Assembly (NCBI GenBank): GCA_003243275.1
Contig: QFQR01000002.1
Span: 186,001-250,000 of the forward strand
Direction: 5' to 3'
Length of the DNA stretch: 64,000 nt
Origin: Leifsonia xyli
GTDB taxonomy: Bacteria; Actinomycetota; Actinomycetes; Actinomycetales; Microbacteriaceae
Positions 8,360-16,758 of the stretch are shown one piece after another. The position numbers and the translations under genes were made by a program. Within the stretch, counting starts at the first letter, position 1, and every line of letters starts with the position of its first letter. Below the pieces are notes generated by a model. It saw only the letters and a list, made by a program, of their open reading frames with translations. It searched no databases and was not told the origin of the DNA.

Positions 8360-8430
8360 CACATAACTCAACACACCCCAAGCACCGCCAGAACCCCGCG
8401 AGAGGGGACACCCCGGGTCGGAGGCCCGGG
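8360..8430 (+). promoter_or_regulatory. rpsM leader: CATAACTCAACAC motif and GC hairpin
   Basis: The 202-nt gap before rpsM contains CATAACTCAACAC at 8360-8372 and a CCCGGG...CCCGGG stem near 8412-8430. The same 13-mer recurs in the rpoA leader at 9319-9331. This may be a ribosomal-protein leader or an RNA-processing site. No known leader family was recognised. Confidence 0.4.
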
Positions 8431-8480
8431 CACCGGCGGCGCCCCACACCTCCGAACGACTCCCCAAAGGAGAAGCCGCC

Positions 8481-8861
8481 ATGGCACGTATCGCCGGCGT
8501 CGACATCCCGCGCGACAAGCGCGTCGAGGTCGCCCTGACGTACATCTACGGCGTGGGCCGCACTCGCGCCCTCGCAACCCTCAAGGACACCGGGATCTCC
8601 GGTGACATCCGCGTGAAGGATCTGAGCGACGACCAGCTCGTCGCCCTCCGCGACTACATCGAGGGCACCTACAAGGTCGAGGGTGACCTGCGCCGCGAGG
8701 TGCAGGCCGACATCCGCCGCAAGGTGGAGATCGGATCCTACGAGGGCCTGCGCCACCGTCGCGGCCTGCCCGTGCGCGGTCAGCGCACCAAGACCAACGC
8801 ACGCACTCGCAAGGGCCCGAAGCGCACCGTGGCCGGCAAGAAGAAGGCAGGTAAGAAGTAA
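8481..8861 (+). CDS. rpsM: 30S ribosomal protein S13
   Basis: 126 aa. MARIAGVDIPRDKRVEVALTYIYG and LRHRRGLPVRGQRTKTNARTRKGP are diagnostic. It is a 30S head protein contacting P-site tRNA and the 50S bridge. AAAGGAG precedes the ATG; the stop overlaps the rpsK start by one base (TAATG). Confidence 0.98.
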   Translation: MARIAGVDIPRDKRVEVALTYIYGVGRTRALATLKDTGISGDIRVKDLSDDQLVALRDYIEGTYKVEGDLRREVQADIRRKVEIGSYEGLRHRRGLPVRGQRTKTNARTRKGPKRTVAGKKKAGKK

Positions 8862-9259
8862 TGGCTGCTCCGAAGGCCGGCGCGCGCAAGGCGCGTCGCA
8901 AGGAGAAGAAGAACATCGCGCTGGGCCAGGCCCACATCAAGTCGACGTTCAACAACACCATCGTCTCGATCACCGACCCCTCGGGCGCCGTCATCAGCTG
9001 GGCCTCGTCCGGTGGCGTCGGCTTCAAGGGCTCGCGCAAGTCGACCCCCTACGCCGCACAGCTCGCCGCCGAGTCGGCCGCGCGCCAGGCGCAGGAGCAC
9101 GGCATGAAGAAGGTCGACGTCTTCGTCAAGGGCCCGGGTTCGGGTCGCGAGACCGCGATCCGCTCGCTCCAGGCCGCGGGCCTCGAGGTCGGCACCATCA
9201 ACGATGTGACGCCGCAGGCGCACAACGGATGCCGTCCGCCGAAGCGCCGCCGCGTGTGA
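8861..9259 (+). CDS. rpsK: 30S ribosomal protein S11
   Basis: 132 aa platform protein of the 30S subunit. The conserved core includes HIKSTFNNTIVSITDPSG and the C-terminal DVTPQAHNGCRPPKRRRV. Coupled to rpsM. In many bacteria rpsD follows; here rpoA comes next after a structured 144-nt gap. Confidence 0.98.
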   Translation: MAAPKAGARKARRKEKKNIALGQAHIKSTFNNTIVSITDPSGAVISWASSGGVGFKGSRKSTPYAAQLAAESAARQAQEHGMKKVDVFVKGPGSGRETAIRSLQAAGLEVGTINDVTPQAHNGCRPPKRRRV

Positions 9260-9318
9260 TCCCGGCATCCGGGTGACCGGCCCTCGCGGCACGGTCGCCC
9301 GGATGCGCCACGTCTTCT

Positions 9319-9397
9319 CATAACTCAACACCCGGCGGCCCAGCCACCCGCCGCATCTGTCGTGGGCGTCATATGGCGGACGCCCTCGCCGAAAGGA
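9319..9397 (+). promoter_or_regulatory. rpoA leader: repeated 13-mer, hairpin and ribosome site
   Basis: CATAACTCAACAC (9319-9331) matches the rpsM leader exactly. A perfect 7-bp stem follows, GGGCGTC (9364-9370) with GACGCCC (9379-9385), and then GAAAGGA, 7-10 nt before the rpoA GTG. This layout could control alpha-subunit synthesis; the mechanism is inference. Confidence 0.4.
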
Positions 9398-9403
9398 AAC
9401 CAC

Positions 9404-10396
9404 GTGCTCATCGCACAGCGTCCCACCCTCTCCGAAGAGGTCATCTCGGAGTTCCGCTCCGCGTTCGTCATCGAGCCCCTCGAGCCCGGCTTCGGCTACA
9501 CGCTCGGCAACTCGATGCGTCGCACGCTGCTCTCGTCCATCCCGGGCGCGGCGGTCACGAGCATCCGCCTCGACGGCATCCAGCACGAGTTCGACACCAT
9601 CCCGGGTGTCAAGGAGGACGTCGTCGAGATCGTCCTCAACATCAAGAACCTGGTCGTCTCGAGCGAGCACGACGAACCGATCACCGCGTACCTCCGCAAG
9701 ACGGGTGCGGGCCAGGTGACCGCCGCCGACATCTCGGCACCGGCCGGGGTCGAGATCCACAACCCCGAGCTCGTCATCGCCACCCTCAACGACAAGGCGA
9801 AGTTCGACCTCGAGCTCACCATCGAGCGCGGCCGCGGCTACGTCTCGGCGACCCAGAACCGCAGCGAGTTCAGCGAGGCGGGCCAGATCCCGGTCGACTC
9901 GATCTACTCGCCCGTGCTCAAGGTCACCTACCGCGTCGAGGCCACCCGTGCCGGTGAGCGCACCGACTTCGACCGCCTCGTGGTCGACGTCGAGACGAAG
10001 GCGGCCATCACCCCGCGTGACGCCATCGCATCCGCCGGTCGCACCCTGGTGGAGCTCTTCGGCCTCGCCCGCGAGCTCAACACCGCGGCCGAGGGCATCG
10101 AGATCGGGCCCGCCCCGGTCGACGCCGTGCTCTCGAGCGAGCTGTCGATGCCGATCGAAGACCTCGACCTCTCGGTGCGCTCGTACAACTGCCTCAAGCG
10201 CGAGGGCATCAACACCGTCAGCGAGCTCGTCGCCCTCTCGGAGACGCAGCTCATGAACATCCGCAACTTCGGTCAGAAGTCCGTGGACGAGGTGAAGGAC
10301 AAGCTCGTCGAGCTCGGCCTCTCGCTCAAGGACAGCGTGCCCGGCTTCGACGGCGCGCACTTCTACGGCGGATACGACGACGACGAGACCGTCTGA
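9404..10396 (+). CDS. rpoA: RNA polymerase alpha subunit
   Basis: 330 aa from the GTG at 9404 (MLIAQRPTLSEE), chosen because GAAAGGA lies just upstream and family members begin here; an upstream ATG at 9373 in another frame is not used. The N-terminal dimerisation domain (about 1-230) has FGYTLGNSMRRTLLSSIPG. The C-terminal DNA-binding domain (about 255-315) has LDLSVRSYNCLKREGINTV and RNFGQKSVDEVKDKL. Confidence 0.98.
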   Translation: MLIAQRPTLSEEVISEFRSAFVIEPLEPGFGYTLGNSMRRTLLSSIPGAAVTSIRLDGIQHEFDTIPGVKEDVVEIVLNIKNLVVSSEHDEPITAYLRKTGAGQVTAADISAPAGVEIHNPELVIATLNDKAKFDLELTIERGRGYVSATQNRSEFSEAGQIPVDSIYSPVLKVTYRVEATRAGERTDFDRLVVDVETKAAITPRDAIASAGRTLVELFGLARELNTAAEGIEIGPAPVDAVLSSELSMPIEDLDLSVRSYNCLKREGINTVSELVALSETQLMNIRNFGQKSVDEVKDKLVELGLSLKDSVPGFDGAHFYGGYDDDETV

Positions 10397-10441
10397 GTCC
10401 CGCCTTTCTGAACTGAACCACTTTCTGGAGAACGACTGATC

Positions 10442-10981
10442 ATGCCTCAGCCCACCAAGGGTCCCCGTCTCGGCGGCGGTCCGGCGCACGAGCGCCTGCT
10501 GCTTGCGAACCTCGCCGCGGCCCTGTTCACCCACAAGAGCATCACGACCACCGAGACGAAGGCCAAGCGCCTGCGTCCGCTGGCCGAGCGCCTCATCACC
10601 TTCGCGAAGCGCGGCGACCTGCACGCCCGCCGTCGGGTGCTCTCCGTCATCCACGACAAGACGGTCGTGCACGAGCTCTTCACCGAGATCGCGCCGCTCG
10701 TCGCCGAGCGTGAGGGCGGCTACACCCGCATCACGAAGATCGGCAACCGCAAGGGCGACAACGCGCCCATGGCGGTCATCGAGCTCGTGCTCGAGCCGGT
10801 CGTGAAGAAGCCCGCCTCGTCGAAGAAGTCGGCCGCCCGGGTCGAGACCCCGAAGGCCGCCCCGGTCGAGGAGGCTCCGGTCGAGGAGACCGAGGCTCCC
10901 GTCGAGGAGGTCGTCGAGGAGACCGCGGCCGAGGAGACCGCCGACGCCGAGGCTCCGGCCGAGGAGTCCGAGGAGAAGTAA
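10442..10981 (+). CDS. rplQ: 50S ribosomal protein L17 with acidic C-terminal tail
   Basis: 179 aa. The L17 core (about 1-118) has PKGPRLGGGPAHERLLLANLAAALF and RLITFAKRGDLHARR. The remaining 60 residues are a low-complexity Glu/Ala/Val/Pro tail with repeats of the type APVEEAPVEETE. The E. coli protein is 127 aa; such acidic extensions occur in actinobacterial L17. The function of the tail is unknown. Last gene of the alpha operon, followed by a strong terminator. Confidence 0.97.
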   Translation: MPQPTKGPRLGGGPAHERLLLANLAAALFTHKSITTTETKAKRLRPLAERLITFAKRGDLHARRRVLSVIHDKTVVHELFTEIAPLVAEREGGYTRITKIGNRKGDNAPMAVIELVLEPVVKKPASSKKSAARVETPKAAPVEEAPVEETEAPVEEVVEETAAEETADAEAPAEESEEK

Positions 10982-11003
10982 CTCCCCGCATCCGCATTCC
11001 GTC

Positions 11004-11036
11004 GTGAGGCCCCGCTCAGCTCGAGCGGGGCCTCAC
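11004..11036. terminator. Strong hairpin terminator after rplQ
   Basis: GTGAGGCCCCGCTC (11004-11017), 5-nt loop, GAGCGGGGCCTCAC (11023-11036): a perfect 14-bp stem 23 nt after the rplQ stop. It lacks a long U-tract, as is common in actinobacteria. Confidence 0.85.
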
Positions 11037-11047
11037 GCATTCCCCGG

Positions 11048-11129
11048 GGGTGCTCGTAGCTCCAGCTCGGGCCTCGGCGCCCCCCAACGATCCGGTGCCG
11101 CGACGTCGTAGCTGGAGCTACGAGCACCC
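11048..11129. repeat. 82-bp element with perfect 20-bp terminal inverted repeats
   Basis: The left arm 11048-11067 begins GGGTGCTCGTAGC; the right arm 11110-11129 is its exact 20-nt reverse complement. The 42-nt centre contains a CGGCGCC...GGTGCCG pairing. It lies between the rplQ terminator and the stop of the convergent acyltransferase, whose TGA touches the right arm. It may be a bidirectional terminator or a small palindromic mobile element. Its sequence differs from the other hairpin elements in the window. Confidence 0.75.
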
Positions 11130-13271
11130 TCACACCGGACGGGGGAGCGACTCGTCGGCGACCTCGTCGCGCAGCGGCGGAAGCGCCGCGAGCCGGGTCA
11201 GCGCCTCCCGGATGGTGGCCGTGAAGATGGATGCGCCGATGGGGCCGAAATGCACCTGGTCGCGCGCGAGCTCTCCGAGCTGCGGCTGGATCGCCGTGTA
11301 CCAGTCGGCGAGCTCGACGTTGCGGTATTGCCAGGCGAAGGCCGCGAGTTTCGCGTTGACGCCGGGAATCCAGCCACGCGGTGCCTGCGCCGTGACGAGC
11401 ACGAGCTCCCGATCCGGCCCGATGATCGCCCGGATGCCGTCGAGCGTCTGATCGCTCACCGAGCCGTTGGTGCCGAGGGCGACGATCACGACGTCGCGCA
11501 GGGCACCCGCGTCGCGCAGCCCCTGCAGCAGCCCGGGCGCGGTCGACATCTGGCGGGAGACGACCGCGTCGATCTGGATGCCGGGGAAGGCCCCCTGCAA
11601 TTCGGGGACCGCCGCGAGCATGACGGAGTCGCCGATCGCGGTGATGTGGTCGCCCTGCAACTGGATCGGCGGCCCGCCGGGCGCGGGGGGCGGCGCGGGG
11701 GTCGGGCCCGCGCTCGGATCCACCGAGGGGCTCGGTGCGGGCGTCTGCCGGATCGCCTCCTCGCCCGCCCGCACGCGCTGCTCCACCTCGCTCTCGGACG
11801 GCTGCACGACGATCGCGGTCGTGGTGCCCGCGATGCCGGCGACGAGCAGCACGAGCACCGCTGTGCTCGCGACCGCGGCCCGGCGCGACCGACTCCATCC
11901 GGTCGCCCAGCGGCGGCCGCTCGCGCGGAAGCCGTCCCGCCGGATCGGCGTCTCCACGAAGCGGAAGCTCAGCCAGGAGGCCACCACGGTGATCGCCGCC
12001 GCGATCCCGCCGAGCGCCCAGGCGAGGCCCGCATCCGTGGTCCAGCGCGGCAGCGCGGCCGCCAGCAGCACGAACACCGGCCAGTGCCACAGATAGATGC
12101 CGTAGCTGCGCTCGCCCACCCAGCGCAGCGGCGCGATGTCGACCACCCGGGCGAGCGGCGAGTCGGGCACCAGGAAGGCGGCGATCAGCACGGTCGTGAG
12201 CACGGCGACCGCGAACAGCCCGCCGCGGTAGGTCCAGTCGGCGTCCCCCGGCATGACCGCCGCGAGCGTCAGCAGCCCGGCCAGCGCCACGACTCCCGCG
12301 ACGCCGAGTGCGCGCCGGGCGCCGCGCGACCATTCGAGCTGCCGCGTCGACCACCACCGGCTCACGATCGCCAGCAGGGCGCCGAGGGTGAGCCCGAAGG
12401 CGTGCGTGCCCGTTCCGTAGTAGACGGAGGTCGGGGATCCCGGGGTGAGCAGCAGCGCCATCGCGAGCGCGGATGCGGCGGTTGCGAGAGCGAGGGTCGC
12501 GATCCGTCCTCCGCGCGGCAGCCGCAGCACGACGAGCAGCAGCACGAGCGGCCAGAGCAGGTAGAACTGCTCCTCGACCGCGAGCGACCACAGGTTGCGG
12601 AACAGCTCGGGGGCGGTGCCCGCGAAGTAGTCGGAGCCGTTCGCGATCAGGTACCAGTTGCTCGAGAAGGTCATCGCGGTCAGCAGTTGCGCACCGAGAC
12701 CGAGGAGCACGTCCCCGCCGACGAGCAGCGCCGCGCTGCTGCACACCACGAGCAGCACGACGAGCGCGGGCAGCAGGCGCCGTGCCCGCCGTGCCCAGAA
12801 CGAGCCCAGGCGGATGCGGCCCGTGCTGACGTGCTCCACGAGCAGCAGGCGGGTGATGATGAACCCGCTCACCACGAAGAAGATGTCGACCCCGAGGTAG
12901 CCGCCGATCACGGCACCCGGGGTGAGGTGGAACAGCACGACGACGATCACGGCGATCGCCCGCAGCCCGTCGAGCCCGGCGACGCGTGCGCGCACGGGGG
13001 GAGGCGGTGCGGGCACGGATGCGGGCTTCGCGGGAGTCGCCGGTTTCGCGGGGGCCGGTTTCGCCGCAGCAGGTTTCACGGATGACACCGGCTTCTTCGC
13101 GGCAGCCGGTTGCTTCGCTGCGGCCGGCTTCTTCGTGGCGGCAGCCGTCTTCGCGGCGGCGGGCTTCTTCGCGCCCGTCGTCCTCGTCGACTTCCGGGCG
13201 CTTCCGGGCGCGTCGGCACCGTGCGCCGCGTCGGGGCGCGCGTCATCGGGGGTGGGGGTGCGGGCGGTCAT
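11130..13271 (-). CDS. Acyltransferase-3 / SGNH O-acetyltransferase (OatA-like)
   Basis: 713 aa membrane enzyme likely to O-acetylate a cell-envelope polymer. In order: a basic Ala/Lys/Pro-repeat cytoplasmic tail (1-95), an acyltransferase-3 membrane domain of about ten helices (about 97-470) starting ARVAGLDGLRAIAV with LFHLTPG and GGYLGVDIFFVVSGF, then an extracytoplasmic SGNH domain (about 540-713) with ITAIGDSVMLAAVPEL, LGTNGSVSD and the catalytic DQVHFGP. The family acts on peptidoglycan muramic acid, wall glycans or lipids; the substrate here is unknown. The Lys-rich tail is unusual but resembles actinobacterial histone-like repeats. Confidence 0.88.
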   Translation of the reverse strand: MTARTPTPDDARPDAAHGADAPGSARKSTRTTGAKKPAAAKTAAATKKPAAAKQPAAAKKPVSSVKPAAAKPAPAKPATPAKPASVPAPPPPVRARVAGLDGLRAIAVIVVVLFHLTPGAVIGGYLGVDIFFVVSGFIITRLLLVEHVSTGRIRLGSFWARRARRLLPALVVLLVVCSSAALLVGGDVLLGLGAQLLTAMTFSSNWYLIANGSDYFAGTAPELFRNLWSLAVEEQFYLLWPLVLLLVVLRLPRGGRIATLALATAASALAMALLLTPGSPTSVYYGTGTHAFGLTLGALLAIVSRWWSTRQLEWSRGARRALGVAGVVALAGLLTLAAVMPGDADWTYRGGLFAVAVLTTVLIAAFLVPDSPLARVVDIAPLRWVGERSYGIYLWHWPVFVLLAAALPRWTTDAGLAWALGGIAAAITVVASWLSFRFVETPIRRDGFRASGRRWATGWSRSRRAAVASTAVLVLLVAGIAGTTTAIVVQPSESEVEQRVRAGEEAIRQTPAPSPSVDPSAGPTPAPPPAPGGPPIQLQGDHITAIGDSVMLAAVPELQGAFPGIQIDAVVSRQMSTAPGLLQGLRDAGALRDVVIVALGTNGSVSDQTLDGIRAIIGPDRELVLVTAQAPRGWIPGVNAKLAAFAWQYRNVELADWYTAIQPQLGELARDQVHFGPIGASIFTATIREALTRLAALPPLRDEVADESLPRPV

Positions 13272-13338
13272 GACGGTAGCTCCAGCGTAGGAGGTCGCGC
13301 ATCCGTCCGCCCTGAGCGTTCCCTCCCGCGCGGGGCCC

Positions 13339-13344
13339 TACACT
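13339..13344 (+). promoter_or_regulatory. -10 box for leaderless truA
   Basis: TACACT, 6 nt before the GTG at 13351, so transcription should begin at or within a base or two of the start codon. No good -35 hexamer. Confidence 0.6.
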
Positions 13345-13350
13345 CGGGGC

Positions 13351-14250
13351 GTGACCACCCCGGAGGCGACGACCCGCGTCCGGCTCGACCTCGCCTACGA
13401 CGGCACCGACTTCACCGGGTGGGCCAAGCAGCCGGGGCTGCGCACCGTGCAGGGCGTGCTCGAGGAGGCGCTCGCGACCCTGTTCGGCCGCTCGGGTGCC
13501 GAGCCGCCGCGGCTGACGGTCGCGGGCCGCACGGATGTCGGCGTGCACGCGATCGGTCAGGTGGCGCACCTCGAGCTCGATGCGACCCAGCTCGCCGGGC
13601 TCGACCGTCGTCCCCGCGGGCGGGGGGCCGGTGCCGCGGGGGCCGAGTCGCTCGCGCGGCGCATCAACGGCATCGTCGGGCAGGCGGCCGACGTGCAGGT
13701 GCTGCGAGCCAGCCGTGCGCCTGCGGGCTTCGATGCGCGGTTCTCGGCCGTCTGGCGGCGCTACGAGTACCGGATCGCGGACGCCGCGGCGCTCCGCGAT
13801 CCGCGCACGCGCGCCTTCACCCTGTGGCATCCGGCCGCGCTCGACGCCCGCGCGATGGACGCGGCGGCCCGCTCGTTGCTCGGGCTGCACGACTTCGCGG
13901 CCTACTGCCGTCCCCGCGAGGGTGCCACGACCATCCGCACCCTGCAGGAGTTCGGCTGGCGACGCGACCCCGACGGGGTGCTCGTGGCGGAGGTGCGCGC
14001 CGACGCCTTCTGCCACTCGATGGTGCGCTCGCTCGTGGGCGCCTGTGTCGCCGCGGGCGAGGGCCGTCTCTCCCCGGATCGCGCCGCCGGCATCCGCGAC
14101 GAGGCGCAACGCACGAGCGAGTTCATCGTGCTCCCGGCCCGGGGCCTGACCCTCATGGAGGTCGGGTATCCCCCGGATGCCGAGCTCGCGGCCCGCGCGG
14201 AGCAGACCCGGGCGAAGCGCGGTTTGCCGGACGAGGGTTTCGTCGACTAG
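13351..14250 (+). CDS. truA: tRNA pseudouridine(38-40) synthase
   Basis: 299 aa. Isomerises uridines 38-40 in the tRNA anticodon stem. Catalytic Asp62 in AGRTDVGVHA; further family motifs RFSAVWRRYEYRI, LLGLHDFAAYC and FCHSMVRSLVGA. Starts at the GTG at 13351, which fits a leaderless promoter. Standard neighbour of rplQ and rplM, here separated from rplQ by the acyltransferase. Confidence 0.96.
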   Translation: MTTPEATTRVRLDLAYDGTDFTGWAKQPGLRTVQGVLEEALATLFGRSGAEPPRLTVAGRTDVGVHAIGQVAHLELDATQLAGLDRRPRGRGAGAAGAESLARRINGIVGQAADVQVLRASRAPAGFDARFSAVWRRYEYRIADAAALRDPRTRAFTLWHPAALDARAMDAAARSLLGLHDFAAYCRPREGATTIRTLQEFGWRRDPDGVLVAEVRADAFCHSMVRSLVGACVAAGEGRLSPDRAAGIRDEAQRTSEFIVLPARGLTLMEVGYPPDAELAARAEQTRAKRGLPDEGFVD

Positions 14251-14253
14251 TCT
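14224..14253 (+). promoter_or_regulatory. Putative rplM-rpsI promoter
   Basis: TTGCCG (14224-14229), 18 nt, TAGTCT (14248-14253), overlapping the truA stop. It would give a 5' leader of about 120 nt for rplM. Confidence 0.45.
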
Positions 14254-14306
14254 GTACAGGTTGTCTGCGCGCCGCGCGGACGACCAGTTGGGCCCTCCAC
14301 CGTCGG

Positions 14307-14330
14307 GTTCCGCGCCATCGGCCGCGGAAC
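14307..14330 (+). promoter_or_regulatory. Hairpin in rplM leader
   Basis: GTTCCGCG (14307-14314), 8-nt loop, CGCGGAAC (14323-14330): a perfect 8-bp stem 50 nt before the rplM start. It is a possible L13 autoregulatory site by analogy with other r-protein leaders; not matched to a known family. Confidence 0.4.
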
Positions 14331-14380
14331 GCACACCGGAGCGGGATTCACGAACATCACCGACCAGAAACGAGTCTTCC

Positions 14381-14827
14381 ATGACGCGTACGTTCAGCCC
14401 CACCCCGGCGGATGTGAAGCGCGAGTGGGTCGTCATCGACGCCACCGACGTCGTGCTCGGCCGCCTCGCGAGCCACGCCGCCGCCATCCTCCGCGGCAAG
14501 CACAAGCCGACCTTCGCCCCCCACATGGACATGGGCGACTTCGTCATCATCGTGAACGCCGACAAGGTCGCGCTCACCGGTGCGAAGCTCGAGCAGAAGA
14601 AGGCCTACCGCCACTCGGGCTACCCGGGCGGCCTCTCGGCCACCAGCTACTCGGAGCTGCTGGAGAAGCACCCGACCCGCGCGGTCGAGAAGGCCATCCG
14701 CGGCATGCTGCCGAAGAACTCGCTGGGTCGCGCCCAGATCAAGAAGCTGAAGGTGTACGCCGGCGCGGAGCACCCGCACGCCGCGCAGCAGCCCACGCCC
14801 TACACCCTCACCCAGGTCGCGCAGTAA
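14381..14827 (+). CDS. rplM: 50S ribosomal protein L13
   Basis: 148 aa from the ATG at 14381. MTRTFSPTPADVKREWVVID, then TDVVLGRLASHAA, LRGKHKPTFAPHMD, YRHSGYPGG and MLPKNSLGR are diagnostic. An early-assembly 50S protein. Forms the usual two-gene operon with rpsI, 29 nt downstream. Confidence 0.98.
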   Translation: MTRTFSPTPADVKREWVVIDATDVVLGRLASHAAAILRGKHKPTFAPHMDMGDFVIIVNADKVALTGAKLEQKKAYRHSGYPGGLSATSYSELLEKHPTRAVEKAIRGMLPKNSLGRAQIKKLKVYAGAEHPHAAQQPTPYTLTQVAQ

Positions 14828-14856
14828 GCGCCGAGAGACTTCCAAGGACATCACTG

Positions 14857-15345
14857 ATGGCGAAGATCGAAGACACCGTGTCGGACGAGGTGCTCACCTC
14901 CTTCTCGACCGAGACCCCGGCTGACGAGGCGCCCCGCGCCCCGCGCGCCGTCCTCAACGTTTCCGGAGCGGCCGTGGGCCGCCGCAAGGAGGCCATCGCG
15001 CGCGTGCGCCTGGTCCCCGGCGGCACCACCTTCACCGTGAACGGTCGCACCCTCGAGGACTACTTCCCGAACAAGCTGCACCAGCAGCTCATCAACGACC
15101 CCTTCAAGGTGCTCGACCTGCTCGGCTCCTACGACGTGACGGCGAAGATCACGGGCGGTGGCCCCTCGGGCCAGGCGGGCGCCCTGCGTCTCGCGATCGC
15201 CCGCGCGCTCAACGAGATCGACCGCGAGAACAACCGCCCCTCCCTCAAGAAGGCCGGCTTCCTCTCGCGCGACGCCCGCGTCATCGAGCGCAAGAAGGCC
15301 GGTCTCAAGAAGGCCCGCAAGGCGTCGCAGTTCTCGAAGCGCTAA
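14857..15345 (+). CDS. rpsI: 30S ribosomal protein S9
   Basis: 162 aa from the ATG at 14857, preceded by AAGGAC. An acidic N-terminal extension of about 33 residues comes before the core, which starts at VLNVSGAAVGRRKEAIARVRL. GGGPSGQAGALRLAIARAL and the basic tail ending RKASQFSKR, which reaches the P site, are conserved. Confidence 0.98.
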   Translation: MAKIEDTVSDEVLTSFSTETPADEAPRAPRAVLNVSGAAVGRRKEAIARVRLVPGGTTFTVNGRTLEDYFPNKLHQQLINDPFKVLDLLGSYDVTAKITGGGPSGQAGALRLAIARALNEIDRENNRPSLKKAGFLSRDARVIERKKAGLKKARKASQFSKR

Positions 15346-15368
15346 GCGCGTCTGCGGGTCGAACGCGT

Positions 15369-16736
15369 ATGGCGCGACTTTTCGGCACGGACGGGGTCCG
15401 GGGCCTGGCGAACGGTGAGGTGATCACCGCCGACCTGGCTCTCGGCCTCGCCCAGGCCGCCGCCAACGTGCTCACGCGTGGGCGGCACGCCGACCAGGTG
15501 CGCGGCGAGGGGCGTCGTCCCCGCGCCGTGCTCGCACGCGACCCCCGGGTCTCGGGCGAGTTCATCGCCGCCGCGGTCGCCGCGGGTCTCGCCAGTTCGG
15601 GCATCGACGTGCTCGACGCGGGCGTCATCCCGACACCGGCCGCCGCGTTCCTCGTGGGGGATGTCGACGCCGACTTCGGGGTGATGGTCTCGGCGTCGCA
15701 CAACCCGGCGCCCGACAATGGCATCAAGTTCTTCGCCATCGGCGGCGTGAAGCTGCCCGACGAGGTCGAAGACCGCATCGAGCTCGCCCTCACGCAGCCG
15801 AAGCTCGCACCGACCGGCGCGGGCGTGGGGCGCATCCGTCGCTTCGCGGATGCCGAAGACCGCTACCTGCTGCACCTGCTCGGCTCGCTCGACGTGCGGC
15901 TCGACGGTCTCAAGATCGTGATCGACGCCGCGCACGGTGCCGCCGCCGGCATCTCGCCGCAGGTGTTCGCCGACGCCGGCGCCCAGGTGACCGTGATCGG
16001 TGCCGACCCCGACGGCCTCAACATCAACGACGGCGTCGGCTCGACCCACCTCGAGAAGCTGCAGGCCACGGTGCGCCTCACGGGTGCCGATCTCGGCGTC
16101 GCCCACGACGGCGATGCCGACCGCTGCCTCGCGGTCGACGCCGAGGGCAACGTCATCGACGGCGATCAGATCATGGCGGTTCTCGCCATCTCGCTCAAGA
16201 ACCGCGGCCGACTCGCCCACGACACCCTCGCGGTGACGACCATGAGCAACCTCGGTTTGCGGGTCGCGATGGCCGAGCATGGCATCCGCCTGGTCGAGAC
16301 GGCGGTCGGCGACCGCTACGTGCTCGAGGCGATGGACGAGCACGGCCTGTCGCTCGGCGGCGAGCAGTCGGGGCACGTGATCCTCAGCGAGTACGCGACG
16401 ACGGGCGACGGCATCCTGAGCGGGCTGCAGCTCGCGGCCGAGATGGCCCGCACCGGCAAGACGATCGCCGAGCTCGTCAGCGTCATGACCGTCTACCCGC
16501 AGGTGCTCGTCAACGTGCGCGGCGTCGACCATCACGCCCTCGCCTCCGACGAGGTCATCGCGGATGCGGTGCGCGAGCGGGAGGCGCAGCTCGGCGACAC
16601 CGGGCGCGTCTTGCTGCGCCCCTCCGGCACCGAGCCGCTCGTGCGGGTCATGGTGGAGGCGCGCGACGAGATCGTGGCGCAGCGACTCGCCGACGAACTC
16701 GCGGGAATCGTGCGCGAGCGCCTCGCGTTGTCCTGA
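15369..16736 (+). CDS. glmM: Phosphoglucosamine mutase
   Basis: 455 aa. Interconverts glucosamine-6-P and glucosamine-1-P for UDP-GlcNAc and peptidoglycan. MARLFGTDGVRGLAN at the start; the catalytic phosphoserine loop VSASHNPAPDNGIK (Ser110); the metal loop AHDGDADRC; the sugar loop GGEQSGHV; the phosphate-binding LLRPSGTEPLVRVMVE. Its partner glmS is 1.5 kb downstream. Confidence 0.97.
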   Translation: MARLFGTDGVRGLANGEVITADLALGLAQAAANVLTRGRHADQVRGEGRRPRAVLARDPRVSGEFIAAAVAAGLASSGIDVLDAGVIPTPAAAFLVGDVDADFGVMVSASHNPAPDNGIKFFAIGGVKLPDEVEDRIELALTQPKLAPTGAGVGRIRRFADAEDRYLLHLLGSLDVRLDGLKIVIDAAHGAAAGISPQVFADAGAQVTVIGADPDGLNINDGVGSTHLEKLQATVRLTGADLGVAHDGDADRCLAVDAEGNVIDGDQIMAVLAISLKNRGRLAHDTLAVTTMSNLGLRVAMAEHGIRLVETAVGDRYVLEAMDEHGLSLGGEQSGHVILSEYATTGDGILSGLQLAAEMARTGKTIAELVSVMTVYPQVLVNVRGVDHHALASDEVIADAVREREAQLGDTGRVLLRPSGTEPLVRVMVEARDEIVAQRLADELAGIVRERLALS

Positions 16737-16758
16737 GCGAGACGACGAAGGGGAGACC

